Assembly: GCA_947258585.1 (NCBI GenBank)
Contig: CAMYIZ010000070.1
Span: forward strand, 1-64,000
Reading direction: 5' to 3'
DNA from: an uncultured Haliea sp.
GTDB taxonomy: Bacteria > Pseudomonadota > Gammaproteobacteria > Pseudomonadales > Halieaceae
DNA: 64,000 bases
Shown: positions 1 through 10,408 of the stretch, piece after piece
How the letters are laid out: the number at the start of each line of letters is the position of its first letter
How positions within the stretch are numbered: the stretch's first letter is position 1
Position numbers and translations under genes: made by a program
Notes under the pieces: model-generated
Told to the model about the DNA's origin: nothing
Seen by the model: only the letters and a program-made list of their open reading frames with translations
Databases searched by the model: none

Positions 1-766
1 CAGCTGCGGGAGCCGGGGTTGCCGCGGCCGCCCTGGCGGCGTCTGCCTCGGCCTTTGCGGCGGCCGCCTCGGCCCGGGCTTTTTCCCGCTCCCTGCGGGC
101 CTGGGCCATCTGTTCCGCCAGCGTGACGTTCTCCGCCTGCAGGGCCACGTTTTCCTCTGCCTTGGCCAGCAGTGCCTGCTCGGCATCGGATTTGTAGACC
201 AGCTGATCGTCCGCAAGGCCCCAGGCCTGACGGTACCAATTCAGGGCCACAGTCTTGTCCTGCGGCACTCCCTTGCCGGCCTCATAGAGAGTGCCGAGAT
301 TGAACTGGGCACCCTTGTGGCCCTGCCGGGCGGCCCTCTCAAACCACAGGGCCGCCACTTCATAGTTGGGTTCCGTGCCCAGGCCGCGCTCGAATATTTC
401 ACCGACGGAGTTCTGGGCATCGGCATCGCCGGCCTCGGCCGCCGGCAGCCAGACCCGCAGCGCGGTCTTGTAGTCAGCCCGGTCGAAGGCCACATACTCA
501 CCGCCGCGCAGGCGGCAGTCCTGGGCCGTCGTGCGGGTCGGCCGCCGCGGCGTGAGGTAGGTGGAATTGCCCAACTGGCGTACCTGCCCCGGCAACAGGC
601 AGTCTACAATGTACAGGTCCGCCACCGCGGCACCCTCGGGAATCTCGACCGGCCCGCTGGGACCTGCGGCGCAGGCGGCCAGCAGGACAGAGGCCGCTGT
701 GGCCAGCAGGGCATTGCGCGCCCTGCGGCCAGCCGCTCGCAGGGATGGCGGTTCTACTCTGGTCAT
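1..766 (-). CDS. Sel1-repeat lipoprotein, C-terminus cut by window edge
   Basis: The reading frame starts at the ATG at 766 and stays open to base 1, so the C-terminus is missing. A positively charged N-region is followed by a hydrophobic stretch ending in the lipobox LLAAC (Cys about 32), so this is probably an outer-membrane or periplasmic lipoprotein. After a region with cysteine pairs come two Sel1-type repeats (about residues 105-175), with the typical GDADAQNSVGEIFERG and AQFNLGTLYEAGKGV patterns. The visible end is an Ala/Glu/Lys-rich coiled coil. Sel1 proteins act as protein-protein scaffolds; the partner is unknown. An in-frame ATG nine codons upstream (793) is an alternative start, and neither has a clear Shine-Dalgarno sequence. 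A membrane kinase on the same strand lies 0.9 kb upstream, but the genes are separated by an oppositely oriented gene. Confidence 0.75.
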   Translation of the reverse strand, partial: MTRVEPPSLRAAGRRARNALLATAASVLLAACAAGPSGPVEIPEGAAVADLYIVDCLLPGQVRQLGNSTYLTPRRPTRTTAQDCRLRGGEYVAFDRADYKTALRVWLPAAEAGDADAQNSVGEIFERGLGTEPNYEVAALWFERAARQGHKGAQFNLGTLYEAGKGVPQDKTVALNWYRQAWGLADDQLVYKSDAEQALLAKAEENVALQAENVTLAEQMAQARREREKARAEAAAAKAEADAARAAAATPAPAA

Positions 767-821
767 GGTGAAGCAACCCGCTGTTGATTTCATGGGAGCA
801 CTGAACATAGTTCATTCGTGG

Positions 822-1634
822 ATGTGCCACAACCGGCAGTGGCTGGTTTTGTTAACTGTGTCGCTCCTCGCTGCCTGCGGCGGCATCCCGGATGCGCGAC
901 AGCTTGCCGACCGGCACGAACTCCTGCTGGAGCAGGTCGCGGGGGGCCCGTTTGTTCTCCCGGTATTGCTGCAGCCGGGCCTGCTGCCGGGGCGGCCGCT
1001 ACATGTCTATCTGGAAGGCGACGGCCGGCCCTGGCTGCAGCGGGAGCGCGCGCCCAACCCCACCGGCCGCGGCACGATAGCGCTGGAGCTGATGCTGGCG
1101 GACCCGCAGCCGGCGCTGCTGCTGGGCCGGCCCTGCTATCACCAGCAGGGGGTGCCTCTTCCCCCCTGCGAACCGGGTTTGTGGACCGGGGGTCGCTATT
1201 CGCAGCCTGTACTGGACGCGCTGGCAGCCGCACTGGAACAACTGCTTGCGGCGTATCAACCCGGGTCGCTGGTGCTGGTGGGTCACAGTGGCGGTGGCGT
1301 GCTGGCCCTGCTGCTGGCACAGCAGCAGACGTTGCCGACCACGGTCGTGACCGTGGCCAGCAACCTGGATACGGCCGCCTGGACCGAGTACCACCGGCAC
1401 CTGCCGCTGCGCGACTCCCTGAATCCGGCCCTGGATATTGCCCCCGGCACTGCCTTTCGCCAGGTGCATTTCGCGGGCAGCGAGGACCCCGTGGTCCCCC
1501 CCGAGACCACGGCGCGTTACCGCGAGCGCCACCCCGACGCCGAATACCATCTGTTGCCGGGGTTTGATCACAGCTGCTGCTGGGTCAGAGAGTGGCCGGA
1601 GCTGCTGGCCAGGGTGCTGGGGGCGGACAACTGA
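822..1634 (+). CDS. Alpha/beta-hydrolase lipoprotein
   Basis: A 270-residue protein starting with a short lipoprotein signal (lipobox LLAAC, Cys19). The alpha/beta-hydrolase triad is readable: nucleophile Ser156 in GHSGGG, Asp222 in the SEDPVVPP loop, and His250 in GFDHSCCW. It is likely an envelope-anchored serine esterase or thioesterase; the substrate cannot be told from sequence. The ATG at 822 gives a compact signal peptide. An in-frame ATG at 792 would add ten residues, and neither has a good ribosome site. The gene is divergent from the Sel1 lipoprotein (start 766), so both promoters must lie in the short gap or overlap the coding ends. It converges on the kinase gene at 1690. Confidence 0.75.
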   Translation: MCHNRQWLVLLTVSLLAACGGIPDARQLADRHELLLEQVAGGPFVLPVLLQPGLLPGRPLHVYLEGDGRPWLQRERAPNPTGRGTIALELMLADPQPALLLGRPCYHQQGVPLPPCEPGLWTGGRYSQPVLDALAAALEQLLAAYQPGSLVLVGHSGGGVLALLLAQQQTLPTTVVTVASNLDTAAWTEYHRHLPLRDSLNPALDIAPGTAFRQVHFAGSEDPVVPPETTARYRERHPDAEYHLLPGFDHSCCWVREWPELLARVLGADN

Positions 1635-1689
1635 CACCCGGGCTGCAGGACGGCAGGACGGCAGGATGCCCGGCGCCAACGGCAGATGC

Positions 1690-3243
1690 CTAGTCCGGAT
1701 TGCGCTGCGCGCGCAGGCTGTCCCGCAGCTTTAGCAGTCGGGAATCGTTGGCCAGGTACTCGTTTTCATCCGCATAGGCATCCATCAGTTTCAGCAAATA
1801 GCCCTGCTGCCGCGGTGTGACCATGGTCGGCGCGACGTCGACCAGGTGCTGCACCAGCATTTGCAGCCCCTGTTCCGCTTCCGGGTTGCGGGGATGCAGC
1901 GCATAGGCGGCCGTGAAATAGCGCGAGGCGCCGTCCCAGTCGCCGATTTCCGCCGATTGCTGGCCGCGGTCGATGTGCCCGCGAAACTCATTCTGGACCT
2001 GCAGCGGCAGCTCCGCGAAGGGTACGGCCGGCCCCTCCGGCTTGCTCGCCTCCCAGGCAAAATAGCCGGAGGCCAGCGCCAGCACCAGCACCATGGCCAT
2101 CAGGATCCGGTTGCGCCGGCTGGTGCCGGAAAACTCCTTGAGGAACTGCTCCGCGGTCGGCGTCCGGTCTGCACGCTCCAGCGCGATCGCGGCGGCAATG
2201 GCTCGCCACTGATGGCGCTTGAGGCCCTTGATGGGCTGCGGTTTCAGGCCCTGGTCCAGGGCGTCCAGGGCGGTCCTGCCGCCGAAGGGATGCACACCGG
2301 CGTACAACTGGTAGGCGATCAGCCCGAGGGCGTAGACATCGTCCGCGGGGTGGGGGTCGCTTTCCCTGCGGAGCATCTCCAGGGAGGCGTAACGCAGGGT
2401 CATGGCCCCCAGCTCGCCGGCGTCGAAGCTGTCCTTCTGCACCGCGGAGTCCATGATGCGGGCGATGCCGAAGTCGAGGATCTTGACCCGGCCATCGGTG
2501 GTGACGAACACGTTGTCCGGCTTGAAGTCCGAGTGCACAAGGCCGTTTTCATGGGCGTAGGCAAGGCCGCTGGCCATCTGCTCGATCAGGGTTTCGTTGC
2601 TCGGCTCCCTGCCCTCGTCGAACTTGATGTTCTTGAGACCGGACAGGGCGTCACCCGACAGCATTTCCATGGTCATGTAGACCCGGTCACCATCGCGGTC
2701 GAAGTCGTACACGGTCAGGACGTTGGGGTGGGCCAGCTGCTGGGATTTCTTGGCTTCCCGCTGCAGGCTGATCAGCGCCTTGGGGTGACGGCTGAATTCC
2801 TCGCCGAGAAACTTGATGGCGACCCAGGGGTTGTCGTCGTTGGCCTCTTCCTTGCGCAGGTCCCGCGCTTTATAGACCTGCCCCATGCCGCCCTTGCCGA
2901 GGCGCGATTCCAGCACAAAACGGTCCTTGATGACGTTGCTGGCGTGGGGCACGTAGCTGCGCCCGGTCAGCGGTGAGGCGCCGGGGTTGGTATTGACCCG
3001 GGTGGAGTCGTCCTCGATCGCCCGGGTGGGCAGCTCGGCAGCGGTATTCAGGCCCGGGCCCGCTGCGCTCGCGGGGGTCGCGGGGGTCGCGAGCACAGTC
3101 TCGTCCTCGTTGCCCTCGGGCAGTGGTGGCAGGGCATCGGGGGCGGATTCCGGGGCTACCACGGTCTGGTCCGCGCTGCCGGCCACCACGGTCTTGTCCC
3201 CATCCCCTTCCTGCGGTTCCTGCCTGTCACCTGCCTTTGCCAT
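1690..3243 (-). CDS. Membrane-anchored Ser/Thr protein kinase (PpkA/PknB-like)
   Basis: A 517-residue Hanks-type kinase. Residues 1-100 are an acidic, low-complexity leader with repeated 'xTVV/ETVLA' segments. The kinase domain spans about 108-370: glycine loop LGKGGMGQVY (115-124), VAIK lysine (144), catalytic loop HSDFKPDN (237-244) and DFG (257-259). A single transmembrane helix at about 380-397 is followed by a 120-residue TPR-like domain that would be periplasmic. Catalytic Asp, Asn and Lys are present, but the usual HRD arginine is serine, so this is a 'non-RD' kinase. PpkA-type kinases often sit in type VI secretion loci; no such genes are visible here. Substrates are unknown. Confidence 0.88.
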   Translation of the reverse strand: MAKAGDRQEPQEGDGDKTVVAGSADQTVVAPESAPDALPPLPEGNEDETVLATPATPASAAGPGLNTAAELPTRAIEDDSTRVNTNPGASPLTGRSYVPHASNVIKDRFVLESRLGKGGMGQVYKARDLRKEEANDDNPWVAIKFLGEEFSRHPKALISLQREAKKSQQLAHPNVLTVYDFDRDGDRVYMTMEMLSGDALSGLKNIKFDEGREPSNETLIEQMASGLAYAHENGLVHSDFKPDNVFVTTDGRVKILDFGIARIMDSAVQKDSFDAGELGAMTLRYASLEMLRRESDPHPADDVYALGLIAYQLYAGVHPFGGRTALDALDQGLKPQPIKGLKRHQWRAIAAAIALERADRTPTAEQFLKEFSGTSRRNRILMAMVLVLALASGYFAWEASKPEGPAVPFAELPLQVQNEFRGHIDRGQQSAEIGDWDGASRYFTAAYALHPRNPEAEQGLQMLVQHLVDVAPTMVTPRQQGYLLKLMDAYADENEYLANDSRLLKLRDSLRAQRNPD

Positions 3244-3641
3244 GCCTGCAACTCCCGTCCCTGCGCTGTACGGCCCCCATCCTAACCGCTGCCGGGCGCA
3301 TACCGAAAAGAAAAATCCACAGGGCCAGCGCTGGCGGGCCAGATCCGGACACCGCTGCGAGCTCCACTTCGACTTAGGTCATCTGGAGCTAAAAAGAATT
3401 CTGTTTATGAGAAAACAGTCTCAGAGCGCTGAAAAAGCGACCAGAAACAGCGCTGAACAGTCTTGTTCGGGACGAAAAACACTATTTTTAAGCACTTTTA
3501 TTTCTATAGCGAGAGCATTTTAAGCTCATAAGGAACTTAAAAAATCACCGGTGCCGGACCCCACTCGTGCGCCGGAGTTGCGGTGCTATACTCGGTTGCG
3601 AGAGGTGCAAATCCTTCGATCCGTTGAGGAGTATTCCTATA
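3244..3641. other. 398-bp intergenic region, bidirectional
   Basis: No gene is seen between the kinase start (minus strand) and the small membrane protein gene (plus strand), so the region must hold both promoters. The part next to the kinase is GC-rich. From about 3380 to 3540 it becomes AT-rich, with a CTGTTT-N6-AAACAG inverted repeat (3401-3418) and a 9-bp direct repeat (3425 and 3449). No -35/-10 pair can be assigned with confidence. Confidence 0.6.
3425..3457. repeat. Two AGCGCTGAA direct repeats, 24-bp period
   Basis: AGCGCTGAA occurs at 3425-3433 and again at 3449-3457, 24 bp apart in an AT-rich intergenic stretch. Each copy contains the palindrome AGCGCT. The spacing is slightly over two helical turns, so a protein binding both copies is possible but unproven. 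Confidence 0.4.
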
Positions 3642-4208
3642 ATGAAACGGCACTTTTATCTCAGTGAAGACCTCGATGACCTCGAGCAGGTGGAACGCGA
3701 TCTGGAGGCGGCGGGCGTCTCCACCCCGCAAATTCACGTTCTCAGCGAAGACGATGCGGGTGTTCAGGCCCACAAACTCAATGACGTGGAAGCCGTGCTG
3801 CGCAAGGACGTGGTTCACGGGACCGAGCGGGGAGCGGTGATCGGCGCAATCGGCGCGGTGATTGTGCTGGCGGCGGGCTGGGCAACGGGTATTACCGCAA
3901 CCATTACCTGGGTTCCCGTCATTTTTCTTGCCGTCATTGTGCTGGGTTTTTGCACCTGGGAGGGGGGCCTGATCGGTATCCAGGAACCGCACTCCGATTT
4001 CAAGCGCTTTACCGATGACCTACGCAGCGGCAAGCACGTCCTGTTTGTCGATGTCAGCACTTCCCAGGAAGACATCTTGCGGCGCATCGTCAGCGCCCAT
4101 CCCAAACTGACAGCAGCCGGCGAAGGCCCCGCGGCGCCCGGCTGGTTCCTGAGTACCAGGGCGCGCATAGAAACCATGATGAAGGGCACCGCCTGGCGAC
4201 ACCAGTGA
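3642..4208 (+). CDS. Small two-helix membrane protein of unknown function
   Basis: A 188-residue protein; the start at ATG 3642 is supported by a GAGGA motif about ten bases upstream. The N-terminal 60 residues form a small alpha/beta domain (MKRHFYLSEDLDDLEQVERD, then VSTPQIHVLSED). Two hydrophobic segments follow (about 67-84 and 88-107) with a tight GAVIGAIGAV-type glycine pattern, then a soluble C-terminal domain. The layout resembles proteobacterial proteins loosely annotated as magnesium-transporter-like or stress-related membrane proteins, but I cannot assign a function. It lies 75 bp upstream of the oxidase operon on the same strand and may be co-transcribed with it. Confidence 0.7.
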   Translation: MKRHFYLSEDLDDLEQVERDLEAAGVSTPQIHVLSEDDAGVQAHKLNDVEAVLRKDVVHGTERGAVIGAIGAVIVLAAGWATGITATITWVPVIFLAVIVLGFCTWEGGLIGIQEPHSDFKRFTDDLRSGKHVLFVDVSTSQEDILRRIVSAHPKLTAAGEGPAAPGWFLSTRARIETMMKGTAWRHQ

Positions 4209-4283
4209 CCCACACATAAGAATAATCGCTCCGCTACAGTCGGGAGACACCGGTCGCCCGCCGCAAGCATACATGGAGGTGGC

Positions 4284-5636
4284 ATGAAAATCGTGATCGC
4301 CCTTGTTCTGCTGGTCCTTGGCTCACTCGCCTTTCACTGGTGGAGTCCCTGGTGGTTTACGCCGCTGGCATCCAACTGGGGCACCATAGACACCACTATT
4401 GACATCACCCTGTACATCACCGGCTTTGTGTTCGTCGCCGTCAATCTGTTCCTCGCCCTGGCGGTTTTTCGCTATCGCCACTCCGCCAACCGGCGCGCTG
4501 ACTACGAACCTGAAAACGCCTCGCTGGAAAAGTGGCTCACCGGCATCACCACCGTCGGCATTGTGGCCATGCTGGCGCCCGGACTGGCGGTGTGGGCGGA
4601 TTTCGTCAAGGTCCCGGAGGACGCCGATATCGTCGAGGTATTTGGCGAACAGTGGCAGTGGAGCTATCGCTACCCCGGCGCCGACGGCCAGCTGGGCGAG
4701 GTCGACGCCCGCTTCATGTCCGTGGACAACCCGCTGGGCATGAGCCCCAACGATCCGGCCGGGGCCGACGACATCCTGATCCGGGGAGAAGACCTGCGTT
4801 TGCCGCTGGACCGTTCGGTCAAGGTGCTGCTGCGGTCCCGCGATGTGCTGCACAATTTCGCGGTCCCCCAGTTCCGGGTCAAGATGGACATGGTCCCCGG
4901 TACCGTCAGCTACGTCTGGTTCACCCCCACCCGCACCGGCCGCTTCGACGTCATGTGCATGGAGCTGTGCGGTATCGCCCACTACGCCATGCGCGGCAAC
5001 GTCATCGTCGAGGAACAGGAGGATTTCGAGCGCTGGCTCGCGGAGCAGCGCACCTGGGCCGAGATCCAGGGCGATGCCAGGGGCGATCCGGTGGCCGGCA
5101 AGGCACAGTACACGGTCTGCGCCGCCTGCCACGGCGGCAGCGGCCAGGGCAACCAGGACATGCATGCGCCGCAGCTGGCGGGGATGCCGGCCTGGTATCT
5201 GCAGCGCCAGCTGGAGCACTACCAGCAGGGTGTTCGCGGCGCACATGAGGCCGACACCTTCGGCCAGCAAATGGCGCCCATGGCCGCCATCCTGGGCAGC
5301 CGGGAGGCGGTGCGGGATGTCTCTGCCTGGCTGTCCTCCCTGCCACCGACGCAGCCTGCGGGTACGGTCAGCGGCGACCCGGGCCGGGGGAAGGCGCACT
5401 ACAACAGTTGCGGCGCCTGCCACGGCAACCGGGCCCAGGGCAACGAAGCCTTGCAGGCGCCGGGCCTGGCCGGATTGCAGGACTGGTACATCCGCCAGCA
5501 GCTGGAGAATTTTCGCAAGGGTATACGCGGTGGACACAGCGACGACCGCTATGGCCAGCAGATGGTTTTGATGGCTCGCTCGCTGCAGAACGAGCAGTCC
5601 ATCAATGACCTGCTCTCCTATCTGAATACGCTTTGA
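4284..5636 (+). CDS. coxB: Cytochrome c oxidase subunit II fused to two cytochrome c domains
   Basis: A 450-residue electron-entry subunit of a haem-copper oxidase. Hydrophobic helices lie near residues 1-20, 41-62 and 86-105, followed by the cupredoxin domain. The CuA ligands are complete: His190, Cys225, Glu227, Cys229, His233 and Met236 in MCMELCGIAHYAM. Two c4-like cytochrome c domains are appended, with CxxCH at 279-283 (CAACH) and 376-380 (CGACH). They are clearly duplicates of each other. Ordinary subunit II proteins lack these domains, and caa3 types have one, so two haems c suggest direct acceptance of electrons from a periplasmic donor. GGAGGT precedes the ATG. First gene of the oxidase operon; coxA follows after 10 bp. 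Confidence 0.96.
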   Translation: MKIVIALVLLVLGSLAFHWWSPWWFTPLASNWGTIDTTIDITLYITGFVFVAVNLFLALAVFRYRHSANRRADYEPENASLEKWLTGITTVGIVAMLAPGLAVWADFVKVPEDADIVEVFGEQWQWSYRYPGADGQLGEVDARFMSVDNPLGMSPNDPAGADDILIRGEDLRLPLDRSVKVLLRSRDVLHNFAVPQFRVKMDMVPGTVSYVWFTPTRTGRFDVMCMELCGIAHYAMRGNVIVEEQEDFERWLAEQRTWAEIQGDARGDPVAGKAQYTVCAACHGGSGQGNQDMHAPQLAGMPAWYLQRQLEHYQQGVRGAHEADTFGQQMAPMAAILGSREAVRDVSAWLSSLPPTQPAGTVSGDPGRGKAHYNSCGACHGNRAQGNEALQAPGLAGLQDWYIRQQLENFRKGIRGGHSDDRYGQQMVLMARSLQNEQSINDLLSYLNTL

Positions 5637-5646
5637 GGGAATAGGC

Positions 5647-7382
<1,736 letters not shown>

Positions 7383-7386
<4 letters not shown>

Positions 7387-8063
7387 GATTCTTCAAGACA
7401 CTGGGCACCAAGCCCTGGCTGGACCCGACCATGGTCAGCAATGCGGGTGTCGCGCTGGCGGCCGACCCGCTGGCAGCGCCCCGCACCGCGCTGCGCTTCA
7501 TCATGGGTATCGTCAGCGTCCTGTTTTTCCTCTTTATCATTACCTTCCTGTCGCGCTCCCAGTATCCGGACTTCCAGGCCCTGGCCGGACAACCCTGGCA
7601 GCCCTTCACCGACCCCACCCGGCTCTGGCTCAACACCGCCCTCCTCGGCCTCAGCAGCGTGGCCATGCAGTGGGGCCTGGTTGCGGCGCGGCGCGAACAG
7701 GTCAACCGGGCGGTGGCCGGCATCAGCGCGGCGGTGTTCTTCGCGGTGGCCTTCCTGGTGGCGCAGCTGGAACTGTGGCGACACCTGCAGGGCATGGGCT
7801 ACTACGTCAACACCAACCCCGCCAACAGCTACTTCTACCTGCTGACCGCGGTCCACGGCCTGCATATCCTCGGCGGCCTGATGGTGCTGGCCAACGTGGT
7901 GTTCCGGGTCTGGTACGACGGCGCCATGGCCAGGCTCAGCGGTCCGCTGACGCTCTGTGCCCACTACTGGCACTTCCTGCTCGGGGTCTGGCTGCTGCTG
8001 TTTGCCCTGCTCACCAGCCGCGTCGAAACCATCAACCTGTTGGCAGCCCTCTGCGGCTTCTGA
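7383..8063 (+). CDS. Cytochrome c oxidase subunit III-like protein (first copy)
   Basis: A 226-residue, five-helix membrane protein of the haem-copper oxidase subunit III family, recognised from the AVHGLHILGG segment in the fourth helix and the CAHYWHFLLGVWLLLF segment near the C-terminus. It overlaps coxA by 4 bp. A second, different subunit III follows at 8074. The arrangement II-I-III-III matches the coxMNOP type of alternative oxidase, where CoxO and CoxP are both subunit III homologues; that correspondence is inferred from gene order and family membership. Confidence 0.88.
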
Positions 8064-8073
8064 GGCAGCGCTC

Positions 8074-8757
8074 ATGAAACCAGCCGAACCCCTCGTCACC
8101 AGCGACTACACCGAACCCGGCGTCTCCGGCATGGTCCGGGACTGGGGTGCCGACAAGCAGGCCTTCGACATGCCCTGGGGCAAGTTGATGATGTGGATCT
8201 TCCTGCTCAGCGACACCTTTATTTTCAGCATCTTCCTCACCGGCTACATGAACGTGCGGCTGTCGGCCACCGACACCTGGCCACCCGCCAGCGAAATTTT
8301 TGCCCTCACCGTTGGCGGCGTCTACCTGCCCCTGCTGTTGATCGCCATCATGACGTTCATTCTCATCACCAGCAGCGGCACCATGGCCATGGCGGTGAAC
8401 TACGCCTACCGGGGAGACCGCCGCCGCACCGTGATCCTGATGATCGCGACCGCGGTGCTCGGCGCCAGCTTTGTCGGCCTGCAGGCCTTTGAGTGGAGCA
8501 AGCTGATCCACGACGGGGTGAGGCCCTGGGGCAACCCCTGGGGCGCGGCCCAGTTCGGTTCCACGTTCTTCATGATCACCGGCTTCCATGGCCTGCACGT
8601 GAGCGCGGGGGTCATCTACCTGGCCATCATCGCGCGCAAGGTCGCGCGCGGCGACTACGAGAAAAAAGGCTACGCGATCGTCGAGATCACCGGCCTGTAC
8701 TGGCACTTCGTGGACCTGGTATGGGTCTTCATCTTCGCCTTCTTCTACCTGTGGTAA
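8074..8757 (+). CDS. Cytochrome c oxidase subunit III (second copy)
   Basis: A 227-residue subunit III with canonical helices: KLMMWIFLLSDTFIFSIFL, GVYLPLLLIAIM, GFHGLHVSAGVIYL and the C-terminal GLYWHFVDLVWVFIFAFFYLW. The Glu of the LQAFEWSKLI motif is present. The ATG at 8074 follows GAGGCAGCG. It is only distantly similar to the protein at 7383, so the pair is an old duplication rather than a recent copy. It sits 10 bp downstream of that gene and 10 bp upstream of subunit IV. Confidence 0.94.
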   Translation: MKPAEPLVTSDYTEPGVSGMVRDWGADKQAFDMPWGKLMMWIFLLSDTFIFSIFLTGYMNVRLSATDTWPPASEIFALTVGGVYLPLLLIAIMTFILITSSGTMAMAVNYAYRGDRRRTVILMIATAVLGASFVGLQAFEWSKLIHDGVRPWGNPWGAAQFGSTFFMITGFHGLHVSAGVIYLAIIARKVARGDYEKKGYAIVEITGLYWHFVDLVWVFIFAFFYLW

Positions 8758-8767
8758 GGAGGATTGC

Positions 8768-9088
8768 ATGAGCGATACCGCGGGCGAACAGCACCCCATC
8801 GGCATCTACCTGAAAATCTGGCTGCTGCTGTTTGTGCTCAGCGCCTTTTCCTACATGGTCGATTATTTCCACGTCCAGGGTTACCTGCGCTGGACCCTGA
8901 TCATCACCTTCATGCTGCTCAAGGCCGGCCTGATCGTCTCGATCTTCATGCACTTCCAGTGGGAGCGGCTGGCCTTGAAATACACCCTGCTGCTGCCGAC
9001 GCTCGCCATCATGGTGTTGATTGGCCTGATGCTGATCGAGGGCGATTACACCTTCGCAACCCGGCACGCCTTCTTTGATCGCGGATGA
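8768..9088 (+). CDS. Cytochrome c oxidase subunit IV (prokaryotic type)
   Basis: A 106-residue protein with three hydrophobic helices (about residues 15-31, 43-64 and 72-90), matching the prokaryotic COX4 family by size, topology and the FMLLKAGLIVSIFMHFQWE segment. It is an accessory subunit that probably stabilises the complex. AGGAGG lies just before the ATG. The stop overlaps the next start by 4 bp, coupling it to the Sco gene. Confidence 0.9.
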   Translation: MSDTAGEQHPIGIYLKIWLLLFVLSAFSYMVDYFHVQGYLRWTLIITFMLLKAGLIVSIFMHFQWERLALKYTLLLPTLAIMVLIGLMLIEGDYTFATRHAFFDRG

Positions 9089-9801
9089 ACATGCGGCCCC
9101 GCCAGCGCATGCTGCTGGGCTTTGTCCTGGCGAACAGCGCCATCGCGGCGGTCGCGGCCGCACTGCTGCTGGGGCGACCCGCGCCGCCGCCCCAGATCCA
9201 GGGCGTGCTGCTGTCCCAGGCGAGGGCGCTGGCGCCGTTTGAGCTGACCGATCACCGTGGCGAGGGCTTCAGCAACCGGGACCTGGAGGGACGCTGGCAC
9301 CTGGTCAGCTACGGCTTCACCACCTGCCCCGACGTCTGCCCCGCGACCCTGTCCGAGCTGGCCAGTTTCCGCGAGCGGCTGGCGCCCGAGTACCGGCGGG
9401 ACCTGCAGGTCCTGTTCTACAGCGTGGATCACCGCCGGGACACCCCGGAGCAGCTCGCCAGCTACGTATCCTTTTTCGATCCCAGCTTCACCGGCCTGAC
9501 CGCCACTGAGGGCGGCGAGTCCGGTGCCAGCGCCTTTGCCAGCAGCCTGGGCATTCTGTCCGTGCTGGAACCCGCGGAGGGCGGCACCCTCGAAGACAGC
9601 GACTACCGGGTCAGCCACGGGGTGACCCTGCTGCTGCTGAACCCCGAGGGCGAGCTGCAGGCCGTGTTCGAGCCCGGGCGGGTCGATGCCATGGGTTTTC
9701 CCGGCTTTGATATCACCACCCTGGTGCGGGACTACACCAATATTCGCGCTCACCTCGACAGCAGCGGGACAGCGATTCCCGCCCGCGGTCAGGATGTCTG
9801 A
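9085..9801 (+). CDS. SCO1/SenC copper chaperone for CuA assembly
   Basis: A 238-residue membrane-tethered thioredoxin-fold protein. One N-terminal helix (about 9-29) anchors a periplasmic domain with the copper-binding motif TTCPDVCP (Cys81 and Cys85) and His178 in the RVSHG loop. SCO proteins deliver copper to, or reduce, the CuA site of subunit II, which is the first gene of this operon, so its job is clear from context. It is the last gene of the run from coxB; the following gene is 71 bp away and unrelated. Confidence 0.95.
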   Translation: MNMRPRQRMLLGFVLANSAIAAVAAALLLGRPAPPPQIQGVLLSQARALAPFELTDHRGEGFSNRDLEGRWHLVSYGFTTCPDVCPATLSELASFRERLAPEYRRDLQVLFYSVDHRRDTPEQLASYVSFFDPSFTGLTATEGGESGASAFASSLGILSVLEPAEGGTLEDSDYRVSHGVTLLLLNPEGELQAVFEPGRVDAMGFPGFDITTLVRDYTNIRAHLDSSGTAIPARGQDV

Positions 9802-9872
9802 ACCGCGGTCGCGGGCAAGCCGTCGCGACGGGTATACACTCAGCGAGACACCCCAATAAAAAGGGATCTACC

Positions 9873-10328
9873 ATGTTTGAGAACGAACACCCGGCGCGCC
9901 GGGCGGCCCTGCTGTCCAGGGAATATGTCCACAGCAAGAACAAGGCCGGCTGGCTGGGCCTGTATGCGGAGGACGCGATTATCGAGGACCCCATCGGGGT
10001 TTCCCATATCGATCCGGAGGGCCACGGCCACCGGGGACGGGCGGCCCGGGAAGCTTTCTGGGACAATTTCATCGCCCCGGTGGACATCCGCATCGAGATC
10101 CTGGAATCCTTTGCTGCAGGCAATGAGGTGGCCAACCACGTCAACCTGACAATCACCATTGATGGCGGCGAGGGCAAGACCCTGCAGCAGAAGGTTCACG
10201 GTATTTTCACCTACCACGTCGACGCCGGGGGCAAGCTGCTCTCGCTGCGCGGTTACTGGGAGACCGACGACCCGCGCAACGCCCTCATGGAAGTGGATGC
10301 GGAGGGCAAGCTGAAAGCGCTGGCCTGA
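9873..10328 (+). CDS. SnoaL-like / NTF2-fold protein
   Basis: A 151-residue soluble protein with the cone-shaped NTF2/SnoaL pattern: N-terminal helices, DAIIEDPIGVSHIDPEG, FWDNFIAPVDIRIEI, and a C-terminal strand ending FTYHVDAGGKLLSLRGYWE. The family includes ketosteroid isomerases, polyketide cyclases and many proteins with no assigned reaction. The DP motif plus the YW-rich end resemble steroid delta-isomerase-like members, but I cannot confirm catalysis. It is a stand-alone gene with an AAAGGG ribosome site. Confidence 0.75.
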   Translation: MFENEHPARRAALLSREYVHSKNKAGWLGLYAEDAIIEDPIGVSHIDPEGHGHRGRAAREAFWDNFIAPVDIRIEILESFAAGNEVANHVNLTITIDGGEGKTLQQKVHGIFTYHVDAGGKLLSLRGYWETDDPRNALMEVDAEGKLKALA

Positions 10329-10408
10329 GCGCTTCCCTATCCCCGACGGGATCAGTATGCTTGCCGGGAGAATAACGATCCCGGGTAACGGGCGCTACAG
10401 GGAGAGGC

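Noticed and set aside
1690-3243. Type VI secretion link for the PpkA-like kinase
   Set aside because: No tss, PppA or Fha genes in the flanks.
3401-3418. LexA-like box upstream of the kinase
   Set aside because: CTGT and ACAG are separated by 10 rather than 8 bases, so it does not match the LexA consensus.
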